A DNA stretch of 64,000 bases from Vandammella animalimorsus (GTDB lineage Bacteria > Pseudomonadota > Gammaproteobacteria > Burkholderiales > Burkholderiaceae_C): contig NZ_NSJB01000004.1 of NCBI RefSeq assembly GCF_002285265.1, forward strand, positions 1-64,000. Direction: 5' to 3'. The stretch's first letter is position 1, and every line of letters begins with the position of its first letter. Below, piece by piece: positions 54,559 through 63,670 of the stretch. Under the pieces are notes generated by a model. The model was not told the DNA's origin and did not search any database. It saw only the letters and a program-made list of their open reading frames with translations. Position numbers and translations under genes: made by a program.

Positions 54559-55257
54559 ATGCACCAGCCCCGCCTTTCCCTGCTCGCCTGCCTGGCCGCT
54601 GCCAGTGTCTTGTTCAGCGCCTGCGGCGGCGGCAATGATGAGCCCAGCCCGCCCCAGCAGCCTGGGCCGGGCCACTCCGGTCCGCCGCCGGTCATCATCA
54701 AGCCGCCCATGACTGGCCCTATGCTGCCTGCGCCCCGCCCCAATCCACCCAGCACTGTCCCACAGCAGCCCGGCGGCAGCCTGCAATTGCCCGAAGGCGT
54801 AACGCTGCGCGGCCAGCCCATCTCCAGCGAGCGCGACTACAACGACCTGAGCACGCACACGCTGGTGCCGCTGTCCATCACCTTCGCCAACGACAGCCAC
54901 GAAACCCGGCAGGTGACTATTCCCTCCTGCTTCGTCTTTCTCTCCAGCCAGCAAAGCTACCAGGACGGCCTGAACCTGCAAACCCGCGTCGTCACACTGG
55001 CGCCGCGCAGCACCCAGACCGTGCTGCTGGGCACCTACTGCCTGAACCTGTACCGCTACGCCCCGCCGCCAGGCATCCCCTACAGCCCGGACAGCGTCAC
55101 TCAGGGCGCAGAACTGCTGCGCGTGTGCCAGGCAGTGAACAACCGCCGCACCCCGCTGGATGCGGCGCAAATGATCCGCGTGCAGCAAATCCTCTGGAAC
55201 ATCACCGACCGCAACGGCATGACCGAGGACGACAAGGCCTGGCTGAACGCGCTGTAA
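54559..55257 (+). CDS. Predicted lipoprotein of unknown function
   Basis: A 232-residue protein. The lipobox SVLFSAC gives Cys22, followed by GGG and a Pro-rich spacer of about 50 residues. The globular part (about 75-232) has FANDSHETRQVTIPSCFVFLSSQQSYQDG, a TTQTVLLGTYCLNLYRYAPPPG-like stretch and a helical end (TPLDAAQMIRVQQILWNITDRNGMTEDDKAWLNAL). Three cysteines in the exported part may form disulfides. GGGAGGAG lies six bases before the ATG. I recognise no family. It may be cotranscribed with pabB, 97 bases upstream. Confidence 0.72.
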   Translation: MHQPRLSLLACLAAASVLFSACGGGNDEPSPPQQPGPGHSGPPPVIIKPPMTGPMLPAPRPNPPSTVPQQPGGSLQLPEGVTLRGQPISSERDYNDLSTHTLVPLSITFANDSHETRQVTIPSCFVFLSSQQSYQDGLNLQTRVVTLAPRSTQTVLLGTYCLNLYRYAPPPGIPYSPDSVTQGAELLRVCQAVNNRRTPLDAAQMIRVQQILWNITDRNGMTEDDKAWLNAL

Positions 55258-55270
55258 AAGGCGCTGGAGT

Positions 55271-55428
55271 GCTGTTCACAATCTCAGCCCTATGGGCACA
55301 AACTGTTTGGGGTGGACTGCAAGGCAGGCCACCCCTTTTTGTGCATACCGCGCGGCCATAGCGCCACTTGTGGTCCGCGCGCTGCAACGCGCCGCCCAGA
55401 TTGCGCAGTGCAGCGGCTTTGAACAGCC
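55271..55428. repeat. About 158-bp inverted-end element between convergent genes
   Basis: It runs from GCTGTTCACAATCTC to GCTTTGAACAGC. Its interior, read on the minus strand, includes CTTGCAGTCCACCCCAAAC, matching CTTGCAGCCCACCCCAAAC of the element at 46778. It is the most diverged long copy and fills the space between the lipoprotein gene and the convergent ABC exporter gene, ending 10 bases from the exporter stop. Confidence 0.65.
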
Positions 55429-55437
55429 GTCCGGCAA

Positions 55438-57276
55438 TCAGGCCGCGCCCGTTACCGGCCCGGCGGCGTCATCGCCCTGCTGCCCGGGCTGCGCATGCAG
55501 GCGCGCATACAGCCCCCCGGCAGCCAGCAGCTGACTGTGGCTGCCTTGCTCGACGATGCGGCCCTGCTCCATGACGACGATGCGGTCGGCGTGCTCGATG
55601 GTGGCCAAGCGGTGCGCGATGACCAGCGTCGTGCGCCCCTGCATCAGCCGCTGCAGAGCCTGCTGCACCAGGCGCTCGGACTGGGTATCCAGCGCCGAGG
55701 TGGCCTCATCGAGAATCAGCACCGGCGCATCTTTGTAAAGCGCCCGGGCAATGGCCAGGCGCTGGCGCTGGCCGCCCGAGAGCTGCGAGGCGTTGTGGCC
55801 CACGATGGTGTCGATGCCCTGCGGCAGGCTGGCGACGAACTCGCCCAGATTGGCCGCTTCCAGGCAGGCCTGCACGCGCGCCGGATCAGGCTGGCTGCCC
55901 AGGGCCACGTTCTCGGCCAGACTGACGTGCAGCATGACCACGTCCTGGCTGACGACGGCAAACTGGCGCCGCAGGTCTTCCAGATGCCAATCGGGCAGGG
56001 CGTGGCCGTCGAGCAGGATGCGACCGGCCGTGGGTTCGATAAAGCGCGGCAGCAGATTGACCAGCGTCGTCTTGCCCGCCCCCGAAGGACCGACCAGGGC
56101 CACGACCTGCCCGGCCGGGATGTGCAGGCTCACGCCATCGAGCGCCGGCTGCGCCTGGGCAGGGAACTGCACGCCCACGTCCTGCAACACCAGCTCGCCA
56201 CGGGCACGCTCAGCGCGGTGCTGGCCGCTGAGCTCCTGCTGGGCCTGATCGAGCAGGCTCAAGCCACGCTCGAGCGCCGCCACGCCGCGCGTGAGGGGAT
56301 TGGCCACATCGGTCAGACGGCGCATGGGCGCCACCAGCAACAGCATGGCCGTGGCAAAGGCGGTGAAGTCACCCACCGTCCAGTTGACCTGGCCGCTGCG
56401 GTTTTGCCACAGGGCAATGCAAATGACGATGGACAGCGAAATGGCCGCCAGGATTTGCGTGGTCGGCGTCATGGCCGCAGAGGCGATGGTGCTTTTCACG
56501 GCCAGGCCTTCGAGCCTGCGGCTCAGGCCGGCAAAGCGCTGGTTTTGCTGCTGCTGCGCGCCGTGCAGGCGCACCATGCGGTGCGCCAGGGCGTTTTCCT
56601 CCACCACATAGGCCAGCTCATCGGTGGCCTGCTGGCTGAGCTTGGTGACTTTGTAGAGCCGGCGCGAGAGCTGCTTCATGACCCAGGCGATGGCTGGCAC
56701 CATGACGAACACGATGCAGGTCAGCTGCCAGTTGCGGTAGAGCAAAAAGCCCACCAGCGCCAGCAGCGTGAAGCCATCGCGCGACACCCCCAGCAGCGCC
56801 TGCACCAGCTGCTGCGCGCCCAGCTGGGTCTCATAGACGATGGTGTTGGCCAGCTTGCTGGCCGAGTGGTCGCGGTACAGCCCCATGTCGGCGCGCATGA
56901 TGCACTCGAACAGCAGCGTGCGGATGCGAAACATGCCGTTGTTGGTGATGCGCGCCAGCGAATACTGGCCGATGAACTGGGCCATGCCGCGCATCAGGAA
57001 GATGCCCACCATGACGAGCGGAATCCACCACAGCGCAAGGCTACTTTCTGTAAAACCCTTATCCAAAATCCGCCCCATCTCCTGCGCCATCAGCGGCTCG
57101 GTGATCGCGGCAATGGCCGAGGCCAGCACCGCCAGGGCCCAGGCCCAGCGGTGTTTGGCAAAGTACGGGGTCAGGCGCTTGAGCCGCTGCCACAGCGGCG
57201 GCAAGGCCACATCGGCGGCGGCAGTGGGCAAGTCCGAAGCGGCAGGCGGCGGGGCCGCAGAGGGGGAGGAACGCAT
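55438..57276 (-). CDS. msbA: MsbA-like ABC exporter (lipid A flippase type)
   Basis: A 612-residue half-transporter. Six transmembrane helices (about 40-320) are followed by the nucleotide-binding domain, with Walker A GPSGAGKTTLV, the Q loop VSQDVVMLHVSLAENVA, signature LSGGQRQRLAIARAL, Walker B VLILDEATSALD and switch His in VIAHRLAT. MsbA flips lipid A-core across the inner membrane. Genes that often sit beside msbA (lpxK, waaA) are absent, so export of another lipid cannot be excluded. Confidence 0.85.
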   Translation of the reverse strand: MRSSPSAAPPPAASDLPTAAADVALPPLWQRLKRLTPYFAKHRWAWALAVLASAIAAITEPLMAQEMGRILDKGFTESSLALWWIPLVMVGIFLMRGMAQFIGQYSLARITNNGMFRIRTLLFECIMRADMGLYRDHSASKLANTIVYETQLGAQQLVQALLGVSRDGFTLLALVGFLLYRNWQLTCIVFVMVPAIAWVMKQLSRRLYKVTKLSQQATDELAYVVEENALAHRMVRLHGAQQQQNQRFAGLSRRLEGLAVKSTIASAAMTPTTQILAAISLSIVICIALWQNRSGQVNWTVGDFTAFATAMLLLVAPMRRLTDVANPLTRGVAALERGLSLLDQAQQELSGQHRAERARGELVLQDVGVQFPAQAQPALDGVSLHIPAGQVVALVGPSGAGKTTLVNLLPRFIEPTAGRILLDGHALPDWHLEDLRRQFAVVSQDVVMLHVSLAENVALGSQPDPARVQACLEAANLGEFVASLPQGIDTIVGHNASQLSGGQRQRLAIARALYKDAPVLILDEATSALDTQSERLVQQALQRLMQGRTTLVIAHRLATIEHADRIVVMEQGRIVEQGSHSQLLAAGGLYARLHAQPGQQGDDAAGPVTGAA

Positions 57277-57565
57277 AGGGCGGCGATTTTACGGGCCGCG
57301 CAGCGGCAGCCGCGCGCACCCTGTCACGGGCCAGGCCCACCACGCTGGCTGAGCAAAATCCGCGCGCGCCCATTCGGGAAAGGCGCGTGCTCTGTGGCTT
57401 TACGGCACAATCGGCCTGCTTTTACTCTCAGCAGGGGCTGCCCAGGGATGCTGTGCACGGAGGCCAACAGCGCGCTGGCGTAGCCATCCACGCCAGCATT
57501 GCCCCCGAAGCCACAGTCAGGATTTGGCCAGCCCCCGCAGCGTCAGTGTCAAAACGGAAAACAGC

Positions 57566-58897
57566 ATGAGGAAGTTTGATTTGCCAGGGCCAGCAGGCCG
57601 CCGGTTGCAGCCCGTGGTGGGCACAGGCGCATCGCGCCGCCAGGCGCTGGCCGCCCTGCTGGCCGCCAGCGCCGCCCCGCAATTGCTGGCCCAGCAAGGC
57701 CCGCGGGTAGACATCAGCGGTCGCAACCGCCAATACCCCATTGCCATCGCCAGCTTCCGAGGCGAAGCGCAGGCGCCGCAACGCGTGGCCGAAATCGTGC
57801 GCGCGGATCTGGAGCGCAGCGGTTTTTTCCGCAGCATTGATGCCTCCGGCCAAGCGCTGGACGAGCTCTCTCGCCCTGACATGAACGCCTGGCGCGAGCG
57901 CGCCGCTGGCTGGCTCAGCGCCGGCAGCGTCAACCGTCAGGCCGATGGCCGCTTCGATGTGCGCTTTCGCCTCTGGGACGTGGTGCGCGGCGAAGACCTG
58001 GGCGGGCAAAGCTACGTTGTGCCCCCTGCCGACCTGCGCCTGGCAGCGCACCGCATCGCCGACTTCATCTACGAGAAGATCACCGGCAAGCCCGGCATTT
58101 TCTCGACCCGCATTGCCTACGTCACCAAAGCCGGGCGCTACTCGCTGTGGGTGGCCGACTCCGACGGCGAAAACGCCCAGGCGGCCCTGACCAGCCCCGA
58201 GCCCATCATCTCGCCAGCCTGGTCGCCCGACGGTCGGCAGCTGGCCTATGTGTCGTTCGAGTCGCGCAAGCCGGTCGTTTACACGCACGACGTGGCCAGC
58301 GGCCGCCGGCGCCTGCTGGCCAACTTCCGCGGCTCCAACAGCGCCCCCACCTGGTCGCCCGATGGCAGCCGGCTGGCCGTGACGCTCACGCGCGATGGCG
58401 GCTCGCAGCTCTACACCATCAGCGCCAGCGGCGGCGAGCCCAGCCGCATCATGCAAAGCGCCGGCATCGATACCGAACCGGATTTCTCCTCTGACGGGCA
58501 GTTCATTTACTTCGTCAGCGACCGCGGCGGCTCGCCCCAGATCTACCGCGTGGGCAGCCGCGGCGGTGCAGCCCAGCGCGTGACCTTCAGCGGCAGCTAC
58601 AACATCTCGCCCTCGATCAGCCCCGATGGCAAGTACCTGGCCTTCATCTCGCGCACCGGCGGCGGCTACCGCCTGCACGTCATGGACCTGGCCGGCGGCG
58701 GCGTGCAAGCCGTCACCGACACCAACGCCGACGAAAGCCCCAGCTTCTCCCCCAACAGCGAGCTGCTGCTGTACGCCACCCGCCAGGGCGGCGCCAGCGC
58801 GCTGATGACCTGCACGGTCGACGGCAGCGTCAAGGTGCGCCTGGCCGCCAAGGGCGGCGAAATCCGCGAGCCGGCCTGGGGGCCTCTGCTGCGCTGA
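57566..58897 (+). CDS. tolB: Tol-Pal system beta-propeller protein TolB
   Basis: A 443-residue periplasmic protein of the Tol-Pal envelope-constriction system. An N-terminal alpha/beta domain (FRGEAQAPQRVAEIVRADLERSGFFRSID) precedes the six-bladed WD40-like propeller, whose blades show SPAWSPDGRQLAYVSFES, APTWSPDGSRLAVTLTRDG, EPDFSSDGQFIYFVSDRGG and SPSISPDGKYLAFISR. The signal region (SRRQALAALLAASAAP) has a twin-arginine look instead of a plain Sec signal. tolQ, tolR and tolA are not upstream: the neighbour is the divergent exporter gene. pal follows 108 bases downstream. Confidence 0.94.
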   Translation: MRKFDLPGPAGRRLQPVVGTGASRRQALAALLAASAAPQLLAQQGPRVDISGRNRQYPIAIASFRGEAQAPQRVAEIVRADLERSGFFRSIDASGQALDELSRPDMNAWRERAAGWLSAGSVNRQADGRFDVRFRLWDVVRGEDLGGQSYVVPPADLRLAAHRIADFIYEKITGKPGIFSTRIAYVTKAGRYSLWVADSDGENAQAALTSPEPIISPAWSPDGRQLAYVSFESRKPVVYTHDVASGRRRLLANFRGSNSAPTWSPDGSRLAVTLTRDGGSQLYTISASGGEPSRIMQSAGIDTEPDFSSDGQFIYFVSDRGGSPQIYRVGSRGGAAQRVTFSGSYNISPSISPDGKYLAFISRTGGGYRLHVMDLAGGGVQAVTDTNADESPSFSPNSELLLYATRQGGASALMTCTVDGSVKVRLAAKGGEIREPAWGPLLR

Positions 58898-59005
58898 CAT
58901 TGCGCCCAACGCTGAAAACAACCACACACGCCTGGCCACCGCCTGCCGGCGCCCCTGAACGATGCAAACTTTCGGCGCACACGCGCTTTCTTGAGGAGTG
59001 AAACC

Positions 59006-59551
59006 ATGCTGACAATCAAAAAAACCCTTTCCTATGGCGCACTGGCAGCGGCCATCGCCCTGACAGGCTGCAGTTCCAAGACCAAGCTGGATGACCAGGC
59101 CAATGCCGGCACGGGCGTGCCCACCACCAGCGGCCAGTACGACCCCAACCAAGGCAGCCAAAGCCGCATCGAGGGGCTGGACATCCCTGTCTCCTCGGTG
59201 CCCGGCGAAGGCCCGGTCAATGTCTCGCACGTCATCTACTTCGACTTCGACAGCTACACCGTCAAGCCCGAATACCAATCGACGCTGCAGGCCCATGCCG
59301 ACTTCCTGCGCGCCCAGGGCGGCATGAGCGTGGCCCTGGAAGGCCACACCGACGAGCGCGGCGGCCGCGAATACAACCTGGCGCTGGGCCAGCGCCGCGC
59401 CGAGGCCGTGCTGCAGACTCTGGGCGTGCTGGGCGTGCCCACGGCCCGCGTCGAGGCCGTCAGCTACGGCAAGGAAAAGCCCAAGGCCATGGGCCACAGC
59501 GAGGAAGCCCACGCCGAGAACCGCCGCGTAGAGATTCGCTACAACAAGTGA
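59006..59551 (+). CDS. pal: Peptidoglycan-associated lipoprotein Pal
   Basis: A 181-residue outer-membrane lipoprotein (lipobox IALTGC, Cys22). The OmpA-like domain has HVIYFDFDSYTVKPEY, LEGHTDERGGREYNLALGQRRAEAV and HAENRRVEIRY, which bind peptidoglycan and TolB. Length and order are standard. TTGAGGAG lies eight bases before the ATG. cpoB follows after seven bases, in one operon with tolB. Confidence 0.96.
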   Translation: MLTIKKTLSYGALAAAIALTGCSSKTKLDDQANAGTGVPTTSGQYDPNQGSQSRIEGLDIPVSSVPGEGPVNVSHVIYFDFDSYTVKPEYQSTLQAHADFLRAQGGMSVALEGHTDERGGREYNLALGQRRAEAVLQTLGVLGVPTARVEAVSYGKEKPKAMGHSEEAHAENRRVEIRYNK

Positions 59552-59558
59552 GCCTGCC

Positions 59559-60359
59559 ATGACCCAAGGACGACCCGTGCTCCCATTCCCGAGCGCTGGC
59601 CAACGCGCCAGCGCCCCGGCGCGCGCGCGGCGCTGGAGCGCCGCCGCAGCGCGCGCGGCCGGCCTGGCTGGCGCAGCGGCGCTGCTGCTGCCTGGCGCCG
59701 CCCACGCCCTGTTCGAGGACGGCGACGCCCGGCGGGCCATCCTGGATTTGCGCAGCCGGGTCGAGCAACTGCAGCTGGTGGACCAGAACACCAGCTCGGA
59801 GATCCAGCAGCTGCGCTCCAGCCTGCTGGAGCTGCAGGGCCAGATCAGCACGCTGCGCAATGAAATCGCATCCTTGCGCGGCCAGAACGAAGAGCTGGGG
59901 CAAAGCCTGCAGCAGGCCCAGGCGCGGCTCAAGCAGTTCGAGCCGCGCCCGGTGCAGATCGACGGCGGCAGCTTCCAGGCCCAGCCGGCCGAGCAACAGG
60001 CCTTCGAGGCCGCGCTGGACTTGCTGCGCAAGGGCCAGTACGCCAACGCACGCGATGCCTTCAGCCAGTTCATCGGCCAGTACCCGGGCAGCGGCTACCT
60101 GCCATCGGCCCAGTTCTGGCTGGGCAACTCGCTGTACGCCACGCGCGAATACCAGCGCGCCATCGACACCTTCAACGCCATGCTCAGGCAAGCGCCGCAG
60201 CATGAGCGCGCGCCCGATGCCGCACTGGCCATCGCCAACTCGCAGATCGAGCTCAAGAACGTCGCCGCCGCACGCAAGACGCTGCAGAACCTGGTGGCCA
60301 CCTACCCGGACTCCAACGCTGCCAGCGATGCCAAGGAGCGCCTGGCGCGCCTGCGTTAA
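59559..60359 (+). CDS. cpoB: Cell division coordinator CpoB (YbgF)
   Basis: A 266-residue periplasmic protein that links Tol-Pal with peptidoglycan synthesis at division. A long N-terminus (about 45 residues with a hydrophobic core, AAALLLPGAAHA) is the signal. A trimer-forming coiled coil follows (RRAILDLRSRVEQLQLVDQNTSSEIQQL, about 55-125). The C-terminal TPR domain (about 145-266) has AFEAALDLLRKGQYANARDAFSQFIGQYPGSGY and AQFWLGNSLYATREYQRAIDTF. A hairpin with a T-run ends the operon. Confidence 0.95.
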   Translation: MTQGRPVLPFPSAGQRASAPARARRWSAAAARAAGLAGAAALLLPGAAHALFEDGDARRAILDLRSRVEQLQLVDQNTSSEIQQLRSSLLELQGQISTLRNEIASLRGQNEELGQSLQQAQARLKQFEPRPVQIDGGSFQAQPAEQQAFEAALDLLRKGQYANARDAFSQFIGQYPGSGYLPSAQFWLGNSLYATREYQRAIDTFNAMLRQAPQHERAPDAALAIANSQIELKNVAAARKTLQNLVATYPDSNAASDAKERLARLR

Positions 60360-60382
60360 GAGCCGGCTTCAGAGCCCTCGCG

Positions 60383-60410
60383 CGCGCGGCCCTGCCGCGC
60401 GTTGTTTTTT
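60383..60410 (+). terminator. Terminator of the tolB-pal-cpoB operon
   Basis: CGCGCGG (60383-60389) pairs with CCGCGCG (60395-60401), with a five-base loop, followed by TTGTTTTTT (60402-60410). Confidence 0.8.
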
Positions 60411-60426
60411 CCCGCCCCGCCCGCCT

Positions 60427-61272
60427 GTGCCTTTGCCCTCTTCCAAGACCTCCAACCCCGCCAGCGCCCAGCCCGACCTGGCGCGCCGCTTTGGCGGCAT
60501 GCAGCGCCTGTATGGGCTGGACGGCGCTGCGCGCCTGGCCGGCGCCCACGTCGCCATCGTGGGCATTGGCGGCGTGGGCTCCTGGGCCGCCGAGACCCTG
60601 GCGCGCAGCGGCGTGGGCCAGCTCACGCTGATCGACCTGGACAACGTGGCCGAGTCCAACATCAACCGCCAGGTGCACGCCCTGAGCGACACCATCGGCC
60701 AGCCCAAGGTGCTGGCCATGCAGGCGCGCATCGCGCAGATCAACCCGGCCTGCCAGGTGCACGGCATCGAGGACTTCCTCAGCGCCGACAACGCCCACCT
60801 GCTGCTGGGCGCGGCCGACCTGGATGCGGCCATCGACGCCTGCGACCAGATCGGCGCCAAGGCCGCCGTGGCCTGCCACATGCGCCAGCGCCAGCTGCCC
60901 TTCATCGTCGTGGGCGCGGCGGGCGGGCGCGTGCAGGCCCAGCAGGTGGAGGTCGATGACCTGGGCCGGCTGACGCACGACCCGCTGCTGGCGCGCCTGC
61001 GCCAGCAGCTGCGCAAGCGCCACGGATTTGCCGCCGCCGGCCAGCGCATGCAGGTGCCTTGCGTTTTCAGCCGCGAGCCCGTGCGCCGCGCCGATGCCAG
61101 CTGCGGCCTGCAGCAAGAAGGCTCGCTCAACTGCGCCGGCTACGGCTCCTCCATGGCCGTCACCGCCACCTTCGGCGCCGTGGCCGCTGGCTGGGTCATG
61201 AATGCCCTGGCGCAGACAGAAAAAAATAAAAATTGCACGCAACAAGCCAAACCGTCAAAAAACTCATGCTAG
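60427..61272 (+). CDS. tcdA: tRNA threonylcarbamoyladenosine dehydratase
   Basis: TcdA (CsdL/YgdL) is an E1-like enzyme that cyclises t6A37 in ANN-decoding tRNAs using ATP. The 281-residue protein has RFGGMQRLYG, the adenylate-binding VAIVGIGGVGSWAAETLARSGVG, DLDNVAESNINRQVHAL, the CxxC-free core with VPCVFSREPVRR, and the closing MAVTATFGAVAAGWVMNAL. The start is probably the GTG at 60427, because the family N-terminus lies before RFGG and no upstream ATG is usable. The first in-frame ATG (60499) would cut the fold. The stop overlaps the -10 of the tRNA(Lys) gene. Confidence 0.88.
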   Translation: MPLPSSKTSNPASAQPDLARRFGGMQRLYGLDGAARLAGAHVAIVGIGGVGSWAAETLARSGVGQLTLIDLDNVAESNINRQVHALSDTIGQPKVLAMQARIAQINPACQVHGIEDFLSADNAHLLLGAADLDAAIDACDQIGAKAAVACHMRQRQLPFIVVGAAGGRVQAQQVEVDDLGRLTHDPLLARLRQQLRKRHGFAAAGQRMQVPCVFSREPVRRADASCGLQQEGSLNCAGYGSSMAVTATFGAVAAGWVMNALAQTEKNKNCTQQAKPSKNSC

Positions 61273-61275
61273 AAT
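61270..61275 (+). promoter_or_regulatory. Candidate -10 element for the tRNA(Lys) gene
   Basis: TAGAAT overlaps the tcdA stop codon in an A/T-rich pocket and equals the hexamer before tRNA(Pro) at 9021, including the following TC. The -35 is not clear. It lies 89 bases before the tRNA, which would leave a long 5' precursor. Confidence 0.3.
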
Positions 61276-61364
61276 CGCGGCTTTCGCATCGCATGCTTCT
61301 TCAGATGCTGAAGAAGATACCCAAGGCACTCAAACGCCGCTGTGTATCTGGCATGCTGTGAGGC

Positions 61365-61440
61365 GGGTCGTTAGCTCAGCTGGTAGAGCAGCGGACTTTT
61401 AATCCGTTGGTCGCAGGTTCGAATCCTGCACGACCCACCA
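61365..61440 (+). tRNA. tRNA-Lys (anticodon TTT)
   Basis: A 76-base cloverleaf with encoded CCA. The acceptor stem is GGGTCGT/ACGACCC, the D arm is AGCTCAGCTGGTAGAGCA, and the anticodon stem CGGA/TCCG encloses loop CTTTTAA with anticodon TTT. The T loop is GTTCGAATC. The class is standard. Confidence 0.97.
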
Positions 61441-61450
61441 AAAATTCCAG

Positions 61451-61484
61451 AGGGTTACAGCACAATCGGGCTGTAACCCTTTTT
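61451..61484 (+). terminator. Rho-independent terminator after tRNA(Lys)
   Basis: AGGGTTACAG (61451-61460) pairs with CTGTAACCCT (61471-61480), with a 10-base loop and TTTTT immediately after. Confidence 0.9.
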
Positions 61485-61561
61485 GTTTGGCCGCTTGTCC
61501 TGCAACTGCGCCAAAAGCCAGCGGCCACCGACAGCCAGCCCCCCAAAAAAAAGAGGCCTGC

Positions 61562-62869
61562 ATGTTTCACTGGATCGAAAAGTCCCCCAAAGCGCTGGAC
61601 AACGGCGGCGTCATCGCCCCGGATGAGCGCCTACCCTGGCCGCAGACCGGCATCATGGGCCTGCAACACGTCATCGCCATGTTCGGCTCGACCATTCTGG
61701 CGCCGATCCTCATGGGCTTCGACCCCAACATCGCCGTGCTCATGAGCGGCATCGGTACGCTGATCTTCTTTCTCATCACCGGCGGCAAAGTGCCCAGCTA
61801 CCTGGGCTCGAGCTTTGCCTTCATCGCCGTGGTCGTGGCCGCCACCGGCTATCCGGGCAGTGGCGCCAACGCCAACATCGGCCTGGCGCTGGGCGGCATC
61901 GTCGTCTGCGGCCTGCTCTACACCCTCATCGGCGTGGTCGTGCACGCCATCGGCACGGGCTGGATCGAGCGCCTGATGCCGCCGGTCGTCACCGGCGCCA
62001 TCGTGGCCGTCATCGGCCTGAACCTGGCGGCCATCCCGATCAAGAACATGGCCAGCAACAATTTCGAGAGTTGGATGCAGGCCCTGACCTTCGTCTGCGT
62101 GGCCCTGGTGGCCGTGTTCACGCGCGGCATGCTGCAGCGCCTGCTGATCCTGGTCGGGCTGGTCATCGCCAGCCTGTGCTACATCGCCCTGACCAACGGC
62201 CTGGACCTGGGCAAGCCGGTGGATTTCAGCGGCATCGCCAATGCCGCCTGGTTCGGCCTGCCCAGCCTGACCGCCCCGGTCTTCGACAGCAAGGCCATGC
62301 TGTTGATCGCGCCGGTGGCCATCATCCTGGTGGCCGAGAACCTGGGCCACATCAAGGCCGTCACCGCCATGACCGGGCGCAACATCGACCAGTACATGGG
62401 CCGGGCCTTCATCGGCGATGGCGTGGCCACCATGGTCAGCGCCAGCGTGGGTGGCACCGGCGTGACCACCTATGCCGAAAACATCGGCGTCATGGCCGCC
62501 ACGCGCATCTACTCCACGGCCATCTTCCTCGTGGCCGCCGCAGCGGCCATCCTGCTGGGCTTCTCGCCCAAGTTCGGCGAAGTCATCCGCGCCATCCCGG
62601 TGCCGGTCATGGGCGGCGTCTCCATCGTGGTGTTCGGCCTGATCGCCATCGCCGGGGCGAAGATCTGGGTCGACAACCGCGTGGACTTCTCCCAGAACAA
62701 AAACCTGCTGGTGGCGGCCATCACGCTGATCCTGGGCACGGGCGACTTCACGCTGCACTTTGGCAGCTTCGCCATGGCCGGCATCGGCACCGCCACCTTC
62801 GGCGCCATCGTGCTGTACGCCCTGCTCAACCGTGCCGAGCCCGACCCGCGCCAGGGCGGCGCGCAATAA
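61562..62869 (+). CDS. Uracil/pyrimidine permease, RutG/UraA-like (NCS2 family)
   Basis: A 435-residue proton-coupled nucleobase importer with 14 membrane segments. The N-terminal APDERLPWPQTGIMGLQHVIAMFG and the repeats LMSGIGTLIFFLITGGKVPSYLGSSFAFI, PVVTGAIVAVIGLNLA, ILVAENLGHIKAVTAMTGRNIDQYMGRAFIGDG and GGTGVTTYAENIGVMA follow E. coli RutG closely. RutG serves the Rut pyrimidine-degradation pathway, but no rut genes are here, so uracil salvage is equally likely. AGAGG lies five bases before the ATG. Confidence 0.9.
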   Translation: MFHWIEKSPKALDNGGVIAPDERLPWPQTGIMGLQHVIAMFGSTILAPILMGFDPNIAVLMSGIGTLIFFLITGGKVPSYLGSSFAFIAVVVAATGYPGSGANANIGLALGGIVVCGLLYTLIGVVVHAIGTGWIERLMPPVVTGAIVAVIGLNLAAIPIKNMASNNFESWMQALTFVCVALVAVFTRGMLQRLLILVGLVIASLCYIALTNGLDLGKPVDFSGIANAAWFGLPSLTAPVFDSKAMLLIAPVAIILVAENLGHIKAVTAMTGRNIDQYMGRAFIGDGVATMVSASVGGTGVTTYAENIGVMAATRIYSTAIFLVAAAAAILLGFSPKFGEVIRAIPVPVMGGVSIVVFGLIAIAGAKIWVDNRVDFSQNKNLLVAAITLILGTGDFTLHFGSFAMAGIGTATFGAIVLYALLNRAEPDPRQGGAQ

Positions 62870-63007
62870 GCCACCAGCGCCTGGCCGCCGCCGTGACACC
62901 CCGGTCATCGCCTGCGGCCATGGCGCACGCGGCCTGCGGCACAATCGGCGCCGCAGCACGCCGTGTTGCCTCATGCCACCGCCACCCTCTTGCAAAGGCC
63001 CCTGCCC

Positions 63008-63592
63008 ATGACCCGGGTTTTGATGATCGACAACTACGACAGCTTCACCTACAACATCGTGCAGTACTTTGGGGAGCTCGGCGCCGAGGTGGGGGTGTTT
63101 CGCAACGATGAGATCGAGCTGGCCGGCATCGAGGCCTGGGCGCCGCAGCGGCTGGTGATCTCGCCCGGCCCATCATCGCCCGCGCAAGCGGGCATTTCCG
63201 TGGCGGCCATCGAGCATTTCGCGGGCCAGCTGCCGATCCTGGGCGTGTGCCTGGGCCACCAGAGCATTGGCGCAGCCTTTGGCGGCCAGATCGTGCGTGC
63301 GCAGCAGCTCATGCACGGCAAGACCAGCGTCATCACCACCGACGAGCGCGGCGTGTTCGCAGACCTGCCGCGGCAATTCACCGTCAACCGCTACCACTCG
63401 CTGGCCATCGAGCGCAGCAGCCTGCCCGAAGTGCTGGAGATCTCCGCCTGGGCCGAGGACGGCGAAATCATGGGCGTGCGCCACCGCACGCTGTCCATCG
63501 AAGGGGTGCAGTTCCACCCCGAGTCCATCCTCACCGAACACGGCCACGCCATGCTGCGCAACTTCCTCGAAAGGCCCTGGCAGCCCGCCTGA
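63008..63592 (+). CDS. pabA: Glutamine amidotransferase PabA/TrpG (aminodeoxychorismate or anthranilate synthase component II)
   Basis: A 194-residue class I glutaminase supplying ammonia to PabB or TrpE. It has [33 protein letters not shown], catalytic Cys81 in [11 protein letters not shown] and the His/Glu pair in [18 protein letters not shown] and EIMGVRHR favour PabA over a dedicated TrpG, and there is no trpE or trpD neighbour. A dual-role protein is possible. The PabB-PabC fusion lies 8.5 kb upstream, not adjacent. Confidence 0.88.
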   Translation: MTRVLMIDNYDSFTYNIVQYFGELGAEVGVFRNDEIELAGIEAWAPQRLVISPGPSSPAQAGISVAAIEHFAGQLPILGVCLGHQSIGAAFGGQIVRAQQLMHGKTSVITTDERGVFADLPRQFTVNRYHSLAIERSSLPEVLEISAWAEDGEIMGVRHRTLSIEGVQFHPESILTEHGHAMLRNFLERPWQPA

Positions 63593-63670
63593 GCCCAGGC
63601 CCGCCCCCAGCCCGCGAAGCGCGCGGCCTGCGTCATCTTTTTGTCAAGAATCCTTTTTACATTTCGCCCC